Shown here one piece after another: positions 43,876 through 55,483 of a stretch of 64,000 nt of DNA; the stretch's first letter is position 1; every line of letters starts with the position of its first letter. The stretch is from Dolomedes plantarius (lineage: Eukaryota; Arthropoda; Arachnida; Araneae; Dolomedidae), in contig OU015490.1 of assembly GCA_907164885.2 (NCBI GenBank), forward strand, positions 241,622,449 through 241,686,448, given 5' to 3'. Under the pieces are notes generated by a model. That model was not told the origin of the DNA and ran no database searches. It saw only the letters and a program-made list of their open reading frames with translations. Made by a program: the position numbers and the translations under genes.

Positions 43876-45095
43876 TACTGAAGTGCCACTGAATTAGGGA
43901 TACCTACCTAGTAACGAGTTGGGCCTCCTCTGGCCTTGATAACGGCTGCCACACGACGAGGCATAGATTCAACAAGTTTCTGGAAACGTTCCACGGGAAT
44001 GGCTTGCCAAATATTGGCTAAAGCTGTCCATAATTCAGTAAGGTTCTTTGGTGCTGTGTGATGGCCTTTCACGCCTTGTTCCAAAACATCCCAAAGATTC
44101 TCAATAGGATTTAAGTCTGGGCTTCTAGGTGGCCAATTCATGACAGAGAAGTCAGAGGAATGCTCATCCAACCAGCCAGTAGCCAACCGGGACTTGTGAG
44201 AGGTACAGTTGTTTTGCTGGAAAACTCCATTACCGTGCGGATAACAGAACAGCATAAACGGATGGAGGTGATCACCCAGCAACTCTACGTACCGAATTGC
44301 ATCGAGGGAGGTTGGTGCACACACCAAAGATCCCAAACTGTGCCACGTAAAAACACCCCAGACCATGATTGAGCCACCATGCCCTTGTACAGTTCCAGCC
44401 AGGCATGCAGGATCCATGGCTTCATGAGCCTGACGACATATTCTCAGCCTCCCGTCGGCGTTAAGTAATCGGAATCGAGACTCATCACTCCATGCTACTC
44501 GTTTCCAGTCCTCTACACTCCAGTCTCTGTGCTCTCTTGCCCAGGCAAGACGTGCAGCCCGATGGCGAGTATAGAGCAATGGTACTCTCGTAGGTCGACG
44601 GCTCCCGAAACCCATATGGTGAAGCGAACGTTACACAGTCTGTTTACTGACTGTACGACTGGCACCGTCATTAAACTGGGTGGTAATTTGAGCTAATGTT
44701 TGGCTTCGCTAGCTACGTACAATACGCCTGAGCCGTCTCTCACCACGCACTGTCAAGGCTAATTGTCCTTTGCAGTTTGCCCGATTGCTAGTTTTCTTTC
44801 CACCATCCATGTATTCTTGGTATACTCTTGACACTGCCGACCTTGAAAATCCTAGCTGGCTGACGATTTCGGAAATTGAATGGCCCATGCGTCGCGCACC
44901 TACGATTTTTCCGCGATCGAAGGCGTCTAAATCAGGCAGTTTACCCATACTGGCAATTCCAAGAACTAATTCAGAACAACCACAGTACGCGCTATATATG
45001 CAGTTACCACAGCGCCCTCACTTGCGCATACATGATGCGCAGCGCTACACAATTTGCATAGGCTTTGCTATCCCTAATTCAGTGGCACTTCAGTG
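43876..45095 (-). mobile_element. Tc1-like element, DD36E type
   Basis: 1220 bp. TA on both sides (43874-43875, 45096-45097). Ends TACTGAAGTGCCACTGAATT and CACTGAAGTGCCACTGAATT continue to AGGGATA. It interrupts the hAT MITE; removing it restores the sequence seen at 30138-30606. Confidence 0.95.
43908..44948 (-). pseudogene. Tc1-like transposase, DD36E, second Asp lost
   Basis: Start MGKLPDLDAFDRGKIVGARR at 44948 opens a paired-like helix-turn-helix (SISEIVSQLGFSRSAVSRVY). A stop at 44709-44711 and a frame disturbance up to 44615 interrupt the second DNA-binding part. The catalytic frame 43908-44615 has VAWSDESRF (first Asp), then FQQNNCTSH where FQQDN is the rule, so the second Asp is Asn, then SPDLNPIENLW (Glu). 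Counting from the Asn position to the Glu gives 36 intervening residues, as in the DD36E (Incomer) group rather than DD34E. The protein ends GGPTRY. Loss of the Asp and the stop make it inactive. Confidence 0.9.
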
Positions 45096-45277
45096 TATTT
45101 GATAATGTTCTATGCTTCTATGCTTCAAATAGCCAATTCTTGGTAAAATGGTACTTTCACAATGATTTATGATTATTATTTTGTGCGTCAATTTTGGAAA
45201 TTTTACACTCACATTAGTGTTAGGGGTTCCCCATCCTGAGTTGTGACTATAGTCAAGAATTTTCTAATTCGGGCCCT

Positions 45278-46355
45278 CCATGTGTGATATATACAATTTG
45301 TTTATTTACTCTAATAACATTGTCGTTTGAACAACTATATTTCTCTCAGGTAATTCTACTTAACTCTTAAATGCATTTCACCAGTTGAAAACAAAAAATA
45401 CTTATTTACTGAAGCCTGTTAAATCCTGATTTCAAGTTTTCAGGTTTGGTCAGAATATAGTTAACGAAATGCCCGGTGATTTGTAAGCGAAGTATCTTAG
45501 AAATAATAACTATCAATTTCTCTTTCTTACCTTATTTCCTGCAAGCTCATGCAATTCTTTCTTTTGACGTACTTGGATTTTAAATTTAGCGTTTAAATCA
45601 ATATATAAATCAATACTTCAACTTCTTTGAAGTACCGACTTCCTTACTATCCCTGTATGTTTAATGCTTTTTGTCAAAATAGATAAAACTTCAAACATAA
45701 TTTATGCCAAAATTTACCATAAAATTTAAATTTTATAGCTTTATGAAAACTATTCCAGTAACTTGAAAATCTCAATGATTTTATCAAAGTCACTTATTAA
45801 ACTCTGGTCGAAATTTTATTCAGTAAGACATTTTTGATGAGATTGGCTGAGAATATTTCATAACCTTTCATCCTCTACTTGCAACTTTCTTTACTTTCTA
45901 TGAAAAAAACAGTTTGAAATTTATTTTAATTTAAACTAAAACACATTTAAAACAGTTGAGAGGGGAGCTCTGGCTGTAGTCTTTTTCCTATAGAATTTTA
46001 CAGATAGGTTTCGTAAATTTCCCTTCTGAACATGTTATTTAAATTACACGCTCTTAACATATTGTTTAAATTCCATCCTCTTAATTTATTGTTTAAATTT
46101 CCCGGTACCAGAGTCTGGGTTCAAATCCCTCTATTGGCATGGACGTTTGTAGCCGTTCGGATTCGGCTTTAAGCAGCAGGTCCCGGTTAATTAGCAATCG
46201 TGTAGCAAAAAATTGATCGTGGCGCTACAAACCAAACCCCTCTGAACATATTTCTTAAAAGTTCCACTCTGTCTATAGCCGTATTTTCAGTGCTAGATTA
46301 TTATCCTACTTTCTTTTCAATGTTAAGTTTCAGTGACAATATCGGATTATTTTCA
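45278..46355. other. AT-rich stretch, no gene
   Basis: A GGGTTCAAATCCC motif at about 46109 resembles an RNA polymerase III B box, but no complete tRNA or A box was found; it may be a SINE relic (46080-46240). Confidence 0.45.
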
Positions 46356-46373
46356 GGAAGGAAATCTACTGAA

Positions 46374-46606
46374 ATGTCTGAAACTGAGAAATCAACTTCA
46401 GTAATACAAAAGGTAGAAGCTGATAACACAGAAACAAATTCACATGAAGAAGAAATTCGGGAAGCCTTGCAGAAAATACAAGAGCACAGGAAAGGTTATT
46501 CTGACACTATGAGAAAAGTCGCCGGAATGCTTGGAGGCCCCTGTTCGCATCTTAAATTGAATGTTCCTGAAAAAGTTCTTAATTCTGTGAAAGACCGTCA
46601 ACAGAG
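46374..46606 (+). CDS. Candidate host gene, first coding exon (acidic coiled-coil protein)
   Basis: A TTATTTTCAG/GAAGG acceptor at 46354-46356 opens an exon with ATG 46374 (MSETEKSTSV) and an AACAGAG/GTAATC donor at 46606-46608. It encodes 77 codons plus two bases: an acidic start, a Glu/Lys coil (EEEIREALQKIQEHRKGY) and VPEKVLNSVKDRQQ. No domain is recognised. The exon ends in phase 2, which exactly completes an Arg codon when joined to the exon at 56594. Joining these two across a 10-kb transposon-filled intron is inference, supported by matching phase, consensus splice sites and similar acidic coil character. Alternatively it is a separate small gene. Confidence 0.45.
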
Positions 46607-47885
46607 GTAATCATTGTCAATTCGGTCATTTTTGTTTTTCTAACGAGGATTTGGTTCTTTATGAAAAATGGTTCTTTGGTTCTTTAATTTCAAAAGAAAT
46701 GTAATAAATATTGGTATGCAATTATTAAAAACATCAGCAGGAAAAAAAACTACGATGGAAACTAAGATAATTCTTACGCATCAGCATTAAAGCAAGTATA
46801 CTATATACCTCGTAATGACAAGGGTTTATTTTATAAGCTGTAAGTTAGGCACGATAAATTCAAATTTCCCTAAGTTTTCTCCAAAAAGCATTGAAAGCTA
46901 CGCGTTCAAAATAAAAATGCGCTTGTGTAATAACTCGTATGAACTGAGCCATGCACAAGCCAAGTCCACTTTTTGAAATTTTAGTGTCAGAGAACTTGAT
47001 TGATTTCTAACTTATAACATTCATAATAAATTTCCGAAATAATGATTAACACCACCCAATGACAAATTTTCTTTTGGCCATCGAATAATAAGTAACTTTT
47101 TTCAGAAGCTAATCAAGTTTAGTCCACACTCTTTAGTAAATCGTTCCGATAATGCAATTCAAACGCAGAATCAAGTACTTTAGAATAACGAAAAATCATT
47201 TAGTGTTGTATCATCACAAAAAAAGTTTAAAAAAAATAGTCGGTTACAGTCCAACTGCTGAAGAAGTAACTAATTCTGAATTATTTCAATTTATTTTCTG
47301 TAGTCAAAATGTAATTTGAAGACTTATTTGGATATTATTACTTTTTTGCACTTGCCAAATGAATCAAGTCCCTTCGTCACGCAAAAATTGTAATAACGAT
47401 TATTCCAAGGATATTCTGTATTGCAGTTTATATCTGACGTCATATAAAACCTATATCTGCAACAGAATAATCTGCAATATTTATAAGAATTTATAATTTC
47501 AGAGGAATTTCAAAAAACAATGTATATTAATTTATCAATTTTCTCCACTTTTTGTTTTATGGACTTGATTTGACAATTGAGCGGCCCTATTGTTAAACTG
47601 GATATGAAGTAAAACATCAATGGAAAGCACACTTTCCAGTCATGTTTTACATCACTAGTTGTGTTACTTAGAAGTAAAAAATTATTGAAAAACCCATTAC
47701 GGAAAGCATACTTTCTAAATCGAGGTGAAAGTACTACCTGAGATAATATTTCTTTAACTTTGGTTTATGAGTTGATTATTCACATCAGTATAAAAGGTTG
47801 GTTATGAAAAGAGTCAGTTTCACTTTTCTGTAGGTAAAGTGACTTTAACTTTAACTATTTCTCTAACTGAAACAGCATGATTCCC
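46607..47885. other. AT-rich, probably intronic
   Basis: No frame or repeat recognised. Confidence 0.5.
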
Positions 47886-48455
47886 ATAGCATCATAGAAA
47901 CGAGTAATTAACTGTGTTTCCTAGGCCAACGCCTTCTAACACAGATATTTCTGGAGATTGTCAACGGAGAGCGGGTGTATCACCGAAATGAGAAAAGGAA
48001 AGTTCGAAATTTGCAACACTAAAGTGAACCAGAGAGTCTTTTGGTCAGAACAGTGGAGGGTGAAAAGAAGAGTTCTCATTGGATGCCTCCAGAATCTTCG
48101 TGTTGATTCGCGGATGGGGGTGGAGTCAATGGCTGTCTGTAAGCTGGATTTCAATTAGCAAGTTGAGAGAGGAGGAAGAAAAGTGATTGGATAGAGAGAT
48201 AAGGTTCAGAATCCGTGAGTTCAATTACTAGAAAAAAGAGCAAATCCAAAAGGATTTACTCAGAGACAAAAAATAAAAGTGCTAGAAGGAAGTTTAAGGA
48301 TAGTAAATAGATTTTTATTATATTTTATAAAAATTTTAATTGTTTTTTGCCTTGGCAAAGCCAAGTATATTTTTTTACATTTTTTTTCATTTAAATGACG
48401 AAGACAAACAAAAAATTAAGACGAATGACTCAGGATGGCACGAGGCCTTTTCCTG
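47886..48455 (-). mobile_element. 5'-truncated LINE copy (3' UTR and end of ORF2)
   Basis: Matches, in reverse, 53090-53700. The minus strand begins with the last codons of the RT ORF (AAAAGGCCTCGTGCCATCCT), then the 3' UTR, and ends with CTGTGTTAGAAGGCG…ACACAGTTAAT and a CTATGG tail. It is a short dead-on-arrival copy in opposite orientation to the longer element at 51120-53700. Confidence 0.88.
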
Positions 48456-48756
48456 TTAGCAGCAGGATTTCGTCAAAAATGACTGTTTTTATACGCAATA
48501 GTCTCCTTTGTTTAGTGCTTAGACTGTTGGTAAATTTTGTACTTCCAGTAAAATCAGCTATCACACGTAACCAATATCTTCAGAAATAACCCCTTTGAGT
48601 GCAAGTACAGTATAGAGCACCACGTTCATTAAAAAGGAGAAAGTACATTCTATTCAAAATACAAGATTTTGTGTTCTCTGGTAGAGAAGTGTATTTAAGA
48701 TGCCTTTGATCTAATCTCTTCATTGGTCTAATCTTGGGTCATTTTGAAAATCGTTG
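48456..48756. other. No gene seen
   Basis: Short AT-rich sequence. Confidence 0.5.
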
Positions 48757-48812
48757 ATTGTCCAATATATCTACTCTTACAGTCCACTGTAAGACTAGTT
48801 ATATTGGACAAT
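48757..48812. repeat. 56-nt hairpin
   Basis: ATTGTCCAATATA, 6 nt, CTTACAG, TCCA loop, CTGTAAG, 6 nt, TATATTGGACAAT: two perfectly paired stems (13 and 7 bp) with a symmetrical internal loop. Confidence 0.92.
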
Positions 48813-50105
48813 GCTTCAATAAACCTGATGGCTAAATTTTTTAAAGTTTTTATTTTTTTGTCTGAATCCTGTAAAGCATGGTTTTTAAATAAAGATAATA
48901 ATTAAATAATCTGTGTCATAACACTCTCAAAAACAGGAACCGCCCCTTTCAGACCAATAGCCTATTAGGACCTGGTGAATAGAACCTCCGACCAGGGGGC
49001 ATTAGCAACAACAACAGAACACTCTCAAAACTCTGAAACATTAAAGAAATACAACATATATAAACACTGGATATCGTTACCATAAGACAATCTCTGCAGC
49101 TCGGTCATTTGGAAAACGAAATTATTAATTCTTGAAATTTATTGCAGAAAAGAATATTGCCTACAACGATGTAAAGGATGAATAAATTAAAACAGAAATA
49201 ACTTTTTTCTGAAATCTTTATCATGAAACAGCGAGATGTCACTTCATTACACCACCACGATTGCTAAAATCATGTGCCTGAGTCTCGAGACTTGATAATT
49301 TTCAATTTGCTGAAATGACACTATACGAAAGTGTTGTTCTCTATGCTCGCCAATAATCCATTCTTTTTGTTTACTGCTGTCTCTGATGGCCCGTATTATT
49401 GGAAGCTTTTTCAACCCCCCCCCCCCCTTTCCCGTTTATATGCCGACATTCTACGAACACACTTTAAATTATACTTCTCTTAGGTAAGTTAAAAGGTACA
49501 GCTGTCAGCCCTTGGGCTGATAGCATTACAATGGGTTTCTCACGGCTCTGAAGGGGGAAATATCTTTTGCGACGGTATTTCTAGCGACTTGCTCGCGAAG
49601 CTTGCCATTCGCCTCAAAAATCATGTTTTGTCTCCGCTAATTTTAGCTTCAAAATTTTCAGTTCCTATTCGTTTCATTTCGATTGGAGGATGAAGTGTGG
49701 CACGTTCCTTCTCGCAGGTACTCCTTAAACCTATTGCCTTACCTTACCAAAATACCATTGACATCGTGTAATGGGTTAACTTTGCGAGTCTCCCTTTAGT
49801 GGGCTCGTGTTTGAACCATTGCTACAGCAAGGACGTTATTGTGGTGTCCCCTCACAAGGAGCAGTGTTGTTTCGCCTGTGTGAAGTTTCTGTAATAAATT
49901 AAATAACCAAATGAAGGTGGGGATAGGCTAATGTTCCTAGGGCAAAATGTTCAATGCTTTGAAAGAAAACTTTGTGTAGCTAAAAATAAATGTTAAAAAT
50001 AAAAGCATGATTATGGCAACAAAATCAGTTCCGTAGGACGAATGGAAAGGTAACAATTATATCTTGATAGAAAAAATTACCTGATTGATCTTATTCGTCG
50101 TTTTA

Positions 50106-50108
<3 letters not shown>
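48813..50108. other. No gene recognised
   Basis: Contains a C12 tract (49416-49428) and GC-richer sequence at 49480-49870, with no supportable frame or terminal repeat. GCCCTTGGGCTGATAGC at 49510 is a short local inverted repeat. Confidence 0.5.

Positions 50109-50172
<64 letters not shown>
50109..50172. repeat. (TA)n microsatellite
   Basis: About 31 TA units abutting the next transposon. Confidence 0.95.
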
Positions 50173-50175
<3 letters not shown>

Positions 50176-50895
50176 TCCGACCACAGTACGAAGAACCACG
50201 GTTGGCATAGTGCCAAGACGATTCTATTCCCGCTGTAGGTAAGGCTGCTGAGCAAGGAGGGGGAAAAGTCTCGTAGTCTCTCGACATTCTTTAGAATCGG
50301 TTACTAACTGCGCGTGCTTGCTTTTTCCTCGTCTGTTATTTTGATTATTATATTAAAATTAATGGATCCTTTACCCAACACAACTGCTCGGAATAAGCCG
50401 TTCCGTAGTGATTGTAAACGTAGTGATTGTACACAATGTAATTAAATTGTGTGATAAAGAAGCACTAGAAGGAAATGTTATTGTTCCACTTTCGCAATCC
50501 CTAAAGAGAGCTAGTGAAATGACCGGGATATCAATGTCCAGTGTAAAAAGAATACGCAGAGAAGCAAAGGGTGAAGAAACTCCAAAATTTGAATCTCCGA
50601 GGAAACTTCAGAAAAAAAGAACTACCGAAAACGTAGCTTTAGATAATTTTGATTGTGATGTAAGATTTGCTTCTTTCTTTTTATTATTTTGAAATTATTA
50701 TTCACATATTCGATCAAAAATAAAGTTTTAAAAAATAACTTTAAAATTGCGGACAAAAAGCAGTCTGAAATACATTCCGTATTTCACAAACAAACACATC
50801 CGAAAATATGACGTTTTCCCCTATTTTCTAAGTAGACTAGCTTTTCTCGCGCATGCGTAACAGCTTCCAGGGACCTTGTTTCCGTGGTCGGACAG
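50173..50895 (+). mobile_element. Deleted Tc1/mariner (IS630-like) element
   Basis: 723 bp between TA (50171-50172) and TA (50896-50897). Ends CAGTCCGACCAC and CTGTCCGACCACGG. It carries only a transposase N-terminus. Confidence 0.85.
50362..50690 (+). pseudogene. IS630/Tc1-type transposase N-terminal HTH fragment
   Basis: ATG 50362 (MDPLPNTTARNKPF) runs to a stop at about 50443, where a small duplication (CGTAGTGATTGT) shifts the frame. The next frame reads VIKLCDKEALEG, then a HTH-like ASEMTGISMSSVKRIRREAK, then a basic linker (SPRKLQKKR) and TTENVALDNFDCDV, the block that precedes the DDE domain in this family. The catalytic domain is deleted. Confidence 0.7.
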
Positions 50896-51119
50896 TATAT
50901 ATATATATCTTTATTTTTCATGGGAATTAAGTGAACTTTTTTAGAATTTGAATTTGAATTAGATTAATATATGGTTATTAACTAATTTTGTTGCTCATTT
51001 TCCCGAAAAGGTGTATCGTTTGCTTTTGAGAGCAACATAATTAGAGGAATAATTTCTTTTAAGTATTGAATATTCATAAAAATAAGGAATGCTTTGGAGC
51101 ATGCGCTGAAATTTGTTTA

Positions 51120-53137
51120 AAAATTAGATTTGTTCACTCTCTCTCTGCCCCTTAATCATATCAACTGGGACACCTTCAAAAATGAACGTAATAACATTAA
51201 CTACATTCCCCCCATTGTCAATAACATTAATGACTTGGAAAATCTAGTATTAAGTATAACTACTGATATAAATGATAGCTTAAATAAAAGCACTAAATTA
51301 ATAACCCCTCGTGTTAAAACATTCCACGACCTTCACCTTAAAATTCTCATAAAAAACAAACAAAAAAAGAGCACGCAAAGCATGGCAGCATAACAGAACC
51401 ACTGCTAACAAAACAATTATGAATAAAACTCAGGAAGATCTTAGATTTTACCTTCGCGATCAATCTCATATTAATTGGAATAATTATTTAGACTCTTTAA
51501 ACACAACTGACAATTCCATTTGGAGAGTCGCCATGCGTTTTAAAAATCAATACCGGACCATTCCCCCTCTTAAAGACCCCGACAATAACGCTAACGTTCT
51601 TACGGATATGGAAAAATGCCAAGTTATTGGAAAAAAATTTGCAAAAAATTTCACCCCAAATCAAATCTCTAACCCAAGTACAGAAAACATAGTCAAAAAT
51701 ACTATTAACCTATTCTTAAACACCCCTCACGAAAGTCCCACTCCCTATATTGTTCCCACCGACGTCAAAGAAATCATTAAAAATCTCCCTAAAAGAAAAC
51801 CCCCATTGGAAGATAACATCAATAATACAATGCTTAAGAACCTCCCTTTCAAGTATATCTTCAAAATTACTATCCTAATCATCTCTATTTTTAAATTCGA
51901 ACATTTTCCCCACAGCTGGAAAAACTCCATTATTGTCCCAATCTTAAAACCTAATAAACCCCAATCTTCCCCTTCTAGCTACCGCCCTATCAGCCTTCTA
52001 AATTCCCTTAGTAAAATTACCGAAAAATTTATTGCCATGAAAATTAACGAGCACCTCCACGAAAATCAAATCATTATTCCCTACCAATTTGGCTTCAGAA
52101 AATCTCTTTCTGCCCCACACCAAGTTTATCGTCTTGCTGAAAACCTCGCTAGTGCTAAGAAAAATAAATCCTCCACAGCAACCATTTTCATTGTTATTTC
52201 CCTAGCCTTTGATAAGCTTTGGATTGACGGTCTCATTCATAAACTTATTAACTACAACTTCCCACCCCAAATCATACACCTCCTTATTTCTTATCTTAAA
52301 AATCGCACCTTTCAAGTTAAAATTAACGGACAACTTTCTAGTAAATTTAATATTAACTCTGGAGTCCCCCAAGGTAGCGTTATCTCCCCAATATTGTTTA
52401 ACATATTTATAAACGATGCACCCCAAAACATAAACACCAATCTTGCTATTTTCGCTGATGACACTGCCCTTTACGCCACCAACAAAAACTTTAAATATGC
52501 TGTTAAATATATCAATACCCATATGTCTTCCATTCAAAATTGGCTCGACAAATGGAAAATTAAAATTAATTCTGAAAAATGCGTTGCTGTCATGTTTACA
52601 TCTAAACGTAAAAAGACATTCAACAGCTACCAAATTCGAATAGGAAACACAAAAATCCACTGGTCTGATACTGTTAAATATCTTGGTGTCGTTTTGGACA
52701 AAAATGTCACATGGAAACATCATATCCTCCACGTCAGGGACAAGTTCCGAGCAGCCAGAAGATTAATTTACCCATTAATTTCTCGGAACAGCAAATTAAG
52801 CATAGCCAATAAAATGCTCATTTATAACTCCTATCTTCGTCCTATCTTAACTTATGAAGGGCAAGCGTGGTCATACTGTGCAAATACCCATATTAAAAAA
52901 CTCGCATCTGCTCAGATCAGCACCATTAGGCAAATCGTTAACGCGGATTGGTATTTCAGAAATACTTGTATCTACAGGGAGTTAGGAATCCCTACTATTC
53001 GAAATTATCTCAAAAATCAAGCTATTAACTTTCACAACTCAATTGACAGTGAACTTTTAATTAATCTTGCAGACTATGATCACGCAGACCCCACTAACAG
53101 GAAAAGGCCTCGTGCCATCCTGAGTCTTCCGTCTTAA
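51120..53137 (+). pseudogene. Jockey-type LINE ORF2, reverse transcriptase part
   Basis: The first part (51120-51360) reads the endonuclease-RT linker (NHINWDTFKN, DINDSLNKSTKL). A shift in the A-run near 51360 leads to a 572-codon open frame (51419-53137). RT landmarks (numbered from 51419): SYRPISLLNSLSKITEKF (188-205), a motif A segment IFIVISLAFDKLW with Val259 where catalytic Asp is expected, GVPQGSVISPILFNIFIND (315-333), FADDTALY (345-352), and KYLGVVLD-type thumb. The C-terminal zinc/knuckle region after RT is short. No endonuclease lies upstream, so the copy is 5'-truncated. Despite the long frame, the motif A change predicts an inactive enzyme. Confidence 0.92.
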
Positions 53138-53700
53138 TTTTCCTTGTTCTTTATATTTAAATAAAATTTTGAAGTTTTTAAAAACTATACTAGGCTTTGC
53201 CAAGGGTAAAACTATTGAATTTTTATAAAATAAAATATAAATCTATTTTACAATCCTTAAACTTCCTTCTAGCACTTATTACTTGTCTCTGAGTAAATCC
53301 TTTTGGATTTGCTCGATTTCCTAGTTTTCGAACTCACGGATTCTGAACCAAATCTCTCTATCAAAACTCTTTTATTCCTCCTCTCTCTACCTGCCAACTG
53401 AAAACCAGCTTTCAGGCAGCTATTGACTCCGCCTCCACCAGTGAAGCATCACGAAGATCCTGGAGACGTCCACTGAGAACTCTTCCTTTACCCTCCAAAA
53501 CTCAGACAAAAAAAAAACTCTCTCCTCCACTTTTATGTTGCAATTTACTCTTCCGAAGATATCTAAAAATGAACATTCCTTTTCTAATTTCGGTGGAACT
53601 TTCGCTCTTCGTTGTCAATCTCATGAAAAATCTGTGTTAGAAGGCGGTGGCCTAGGTAACACAGTTAATCAGACGTTCCTATGGTCCTATGGTCTCTCTC
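53138..53700 (+). mobile_element. LINE 3' untranslated region
   Basis: Homologous, inverted, to 47886-48440. Ends with CTATGGTCCTATGG, a short tandem tail rather than poly-A. Confidence 0.8.
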
Positions 53701-53721
53701 TGCTTTCATAGCTGTGACTGT

Positions 53722-54600
53722 TTTTGATTTGATTGGGTCTTTTTATTAGTTTGTATTCTAAAGGTAAAATCTCTGTAATTTAACGATAAGAAATAACCGG
53801 ATTTTGATTGTAGCATATAAAGAGAAATAAAATACATTAAAACGCAACCCTATATTATAATATGTTTTTAGATGCTTGAAAATTGCTGTCATTTTAGATA
53901 ATGTTTGATATTTTTTTATCATTTAGTTCTTATAATCGCAACCTAGAAGTTACATAATATTGAGCATGACAATTATAGAAGGTAAAGGGGGGAAAATACT
54001 TATTTTTAATGCAGATTTAATACTTGAGTATTCTCTATAACAATGGTTCTCAACTTTGTGCCCGCGGGTGCACATGCGCCCGACTTCTTATAAAATTTCT
54101 TTTACAAATCTTATATTCCCATAATTAGCTAATTCAGTTCCGAGTCAAAAATCTCGTTAAATTTATAAAGCATTTATAAGAAATAAACCCATTTATACTA
54201 CTTTTAAAAAAAATTCAATGTATCTACTTATTAATATTTTGAATTTTTTGCTTTGCATTTTTTTAAAATTTATTATTTTTCAAAACATAATCATTATTAT
54301 TTCTATCATGTAAATAATGATCATCGGTGATACAAACACCATTAGTTGTGTCCGCCATGCTCTCTGGAAACTTAAATGTGCTCTCAACCATGGAAAGTTT
54401 GAGAACCACTGCTCTACCGTATCGAGTTTATTTTGCAATCGAAAATGACTTGTCTATGTCTGGTAGTTTCTGAAGATATTTTACTTATTGACGTAATGCA
54501 TCATAATCAAACTGAAATTATTGACATCCTGTTCTGACGTCCAATGACATGTTTGATAAAGTTGAAACCACTAGTAAAACTCATATACATGAGATAATCT
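53722..54600 (+). repeat. Duplicated locus, segment B1
   Basis: Colinear with 29540-30820 minus the nested MITE; the donor-like GTAAGT of A1 is ATAAGA here. Confidence 0.9.
54041..54411. mobile_element. hAT MITE, orthologous to 29763-30633
   Basis: Ends CAATGGTTCTCAACTTTG and CAGTGGTTCTCAAACTTT; duplications CTCTATAA / CTCTACCG. It is the same insertion as in A1, so the insertion predates the duplication. Confidence 0.9.
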
Positions 54601-55067
54601 TTAAAGTGAGAATTTGCTTACATGCGGGTTAAGTGTTATACATTGAGGAATATTTTTATAACTACAAATACGTAGGTATTTTTAGAAGGTAATACTAATT
54701 TTTGGAGTTTCATTGGCATATTTTATTCACAGTAATTTTGTGGTTATTCAAGATGCTAGTGTTCTCTAGTGATTTTTATTAGTAACAGTTAATTTTTATT
54801 TCTACTGTGACTGTCAATTCCCGCCCCCCCCCCTAATTGTAGCATATTGATTTTATCTGAAACCGGTAAAACCATCTTATACTAGATCAGTAGTTTGACT
54901 GATTGGGAATATAACACTGGCAGATTTCGGAACTCGATATTGTTATATGTAGTAGTGTAAATATTTGAACGATATGTTTTGATGAACCTTGTTCTTAACT
55001 AGCTCTAAGTTTTAAAATGAAATTGTTAGAAAATTTTGTTTATATACGTATGTTTAGGCTTAATGCT
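54601..55067. other. No gene seen
   Basis: AT-rich with a C9 tract at about 54824. Confidence 0.5.
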
Positions 55068-55483
55068 GCTGTGCATTAAACCTATTGGATTTGCTCACCT
55101 CTATGTTAACATATGGAGAACATTTGTCTACTGTTTACAGCTACATAAATGCTGATTATCCACTAAAAATGGTATTCTCTGATAGCCTGAACTGTTCTGC
55201 ACCTTGCAACAGTATTCATTTTATAAATTCAAGTCCACCAAAGGAATTTATGAGAGTTTAAAACACACTGTACCAGATTTGTTCCCAGAATAATTTTAAA
55301 TTAAAATTTTTACTTTAAAAAAAAAGAATTATACCCACAGGTGTCAAATTTCTTACTCTTTTCCGGATTAAAATTTAAAAAAAAAAAACTTTAAATCAAA
55401 GTCCGCAATTCTTAAACAAAATTTCACAATAGGTTAAAATTGAGGGCAGCGAGACCAATAGGATTAGTACACAGCAGCCTTCA
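55068..55483. mobile_element. MITE family M1, copy 3
   Basis: Both inverted ends present (GCTGCTGTGCATTAAACC; GCTGCTGTGTACTAATCC on the opposite strand). Interior as in copies 1 and 2. Confidence 0.85.

Larger units (their letters stand above)
43583..45277. mobile_element. hAT MITE (CAGGGCCCGA family) interrupted by a Tc1-like element
   Basis: Left end CAGGCCCTGATTTTCC at 43583, right end …TCGGGCCCT at 45277. Flanking CAATGCGT / CCATGTGT match at 6 of 8 positions. Outside the Tc1-like insertion the interior is closely similar to 30138-30606. Confidence 0.88.

Noticed and set aside
44770..45102. Plus-strand 110-codon frame
   Set aside because: Shadow of the Tc1-like transposase N-terminus on the minus strand.
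46083..46240. tRNA gene
   Set aside because: A GGGTTCAAATCCC box is present, but no acceptor stem, anticodon arm or A box could be folded.
52202..52732. Minus-strand 176-codon frame
   Set aside because: Antisense shadow of the LINE RT.
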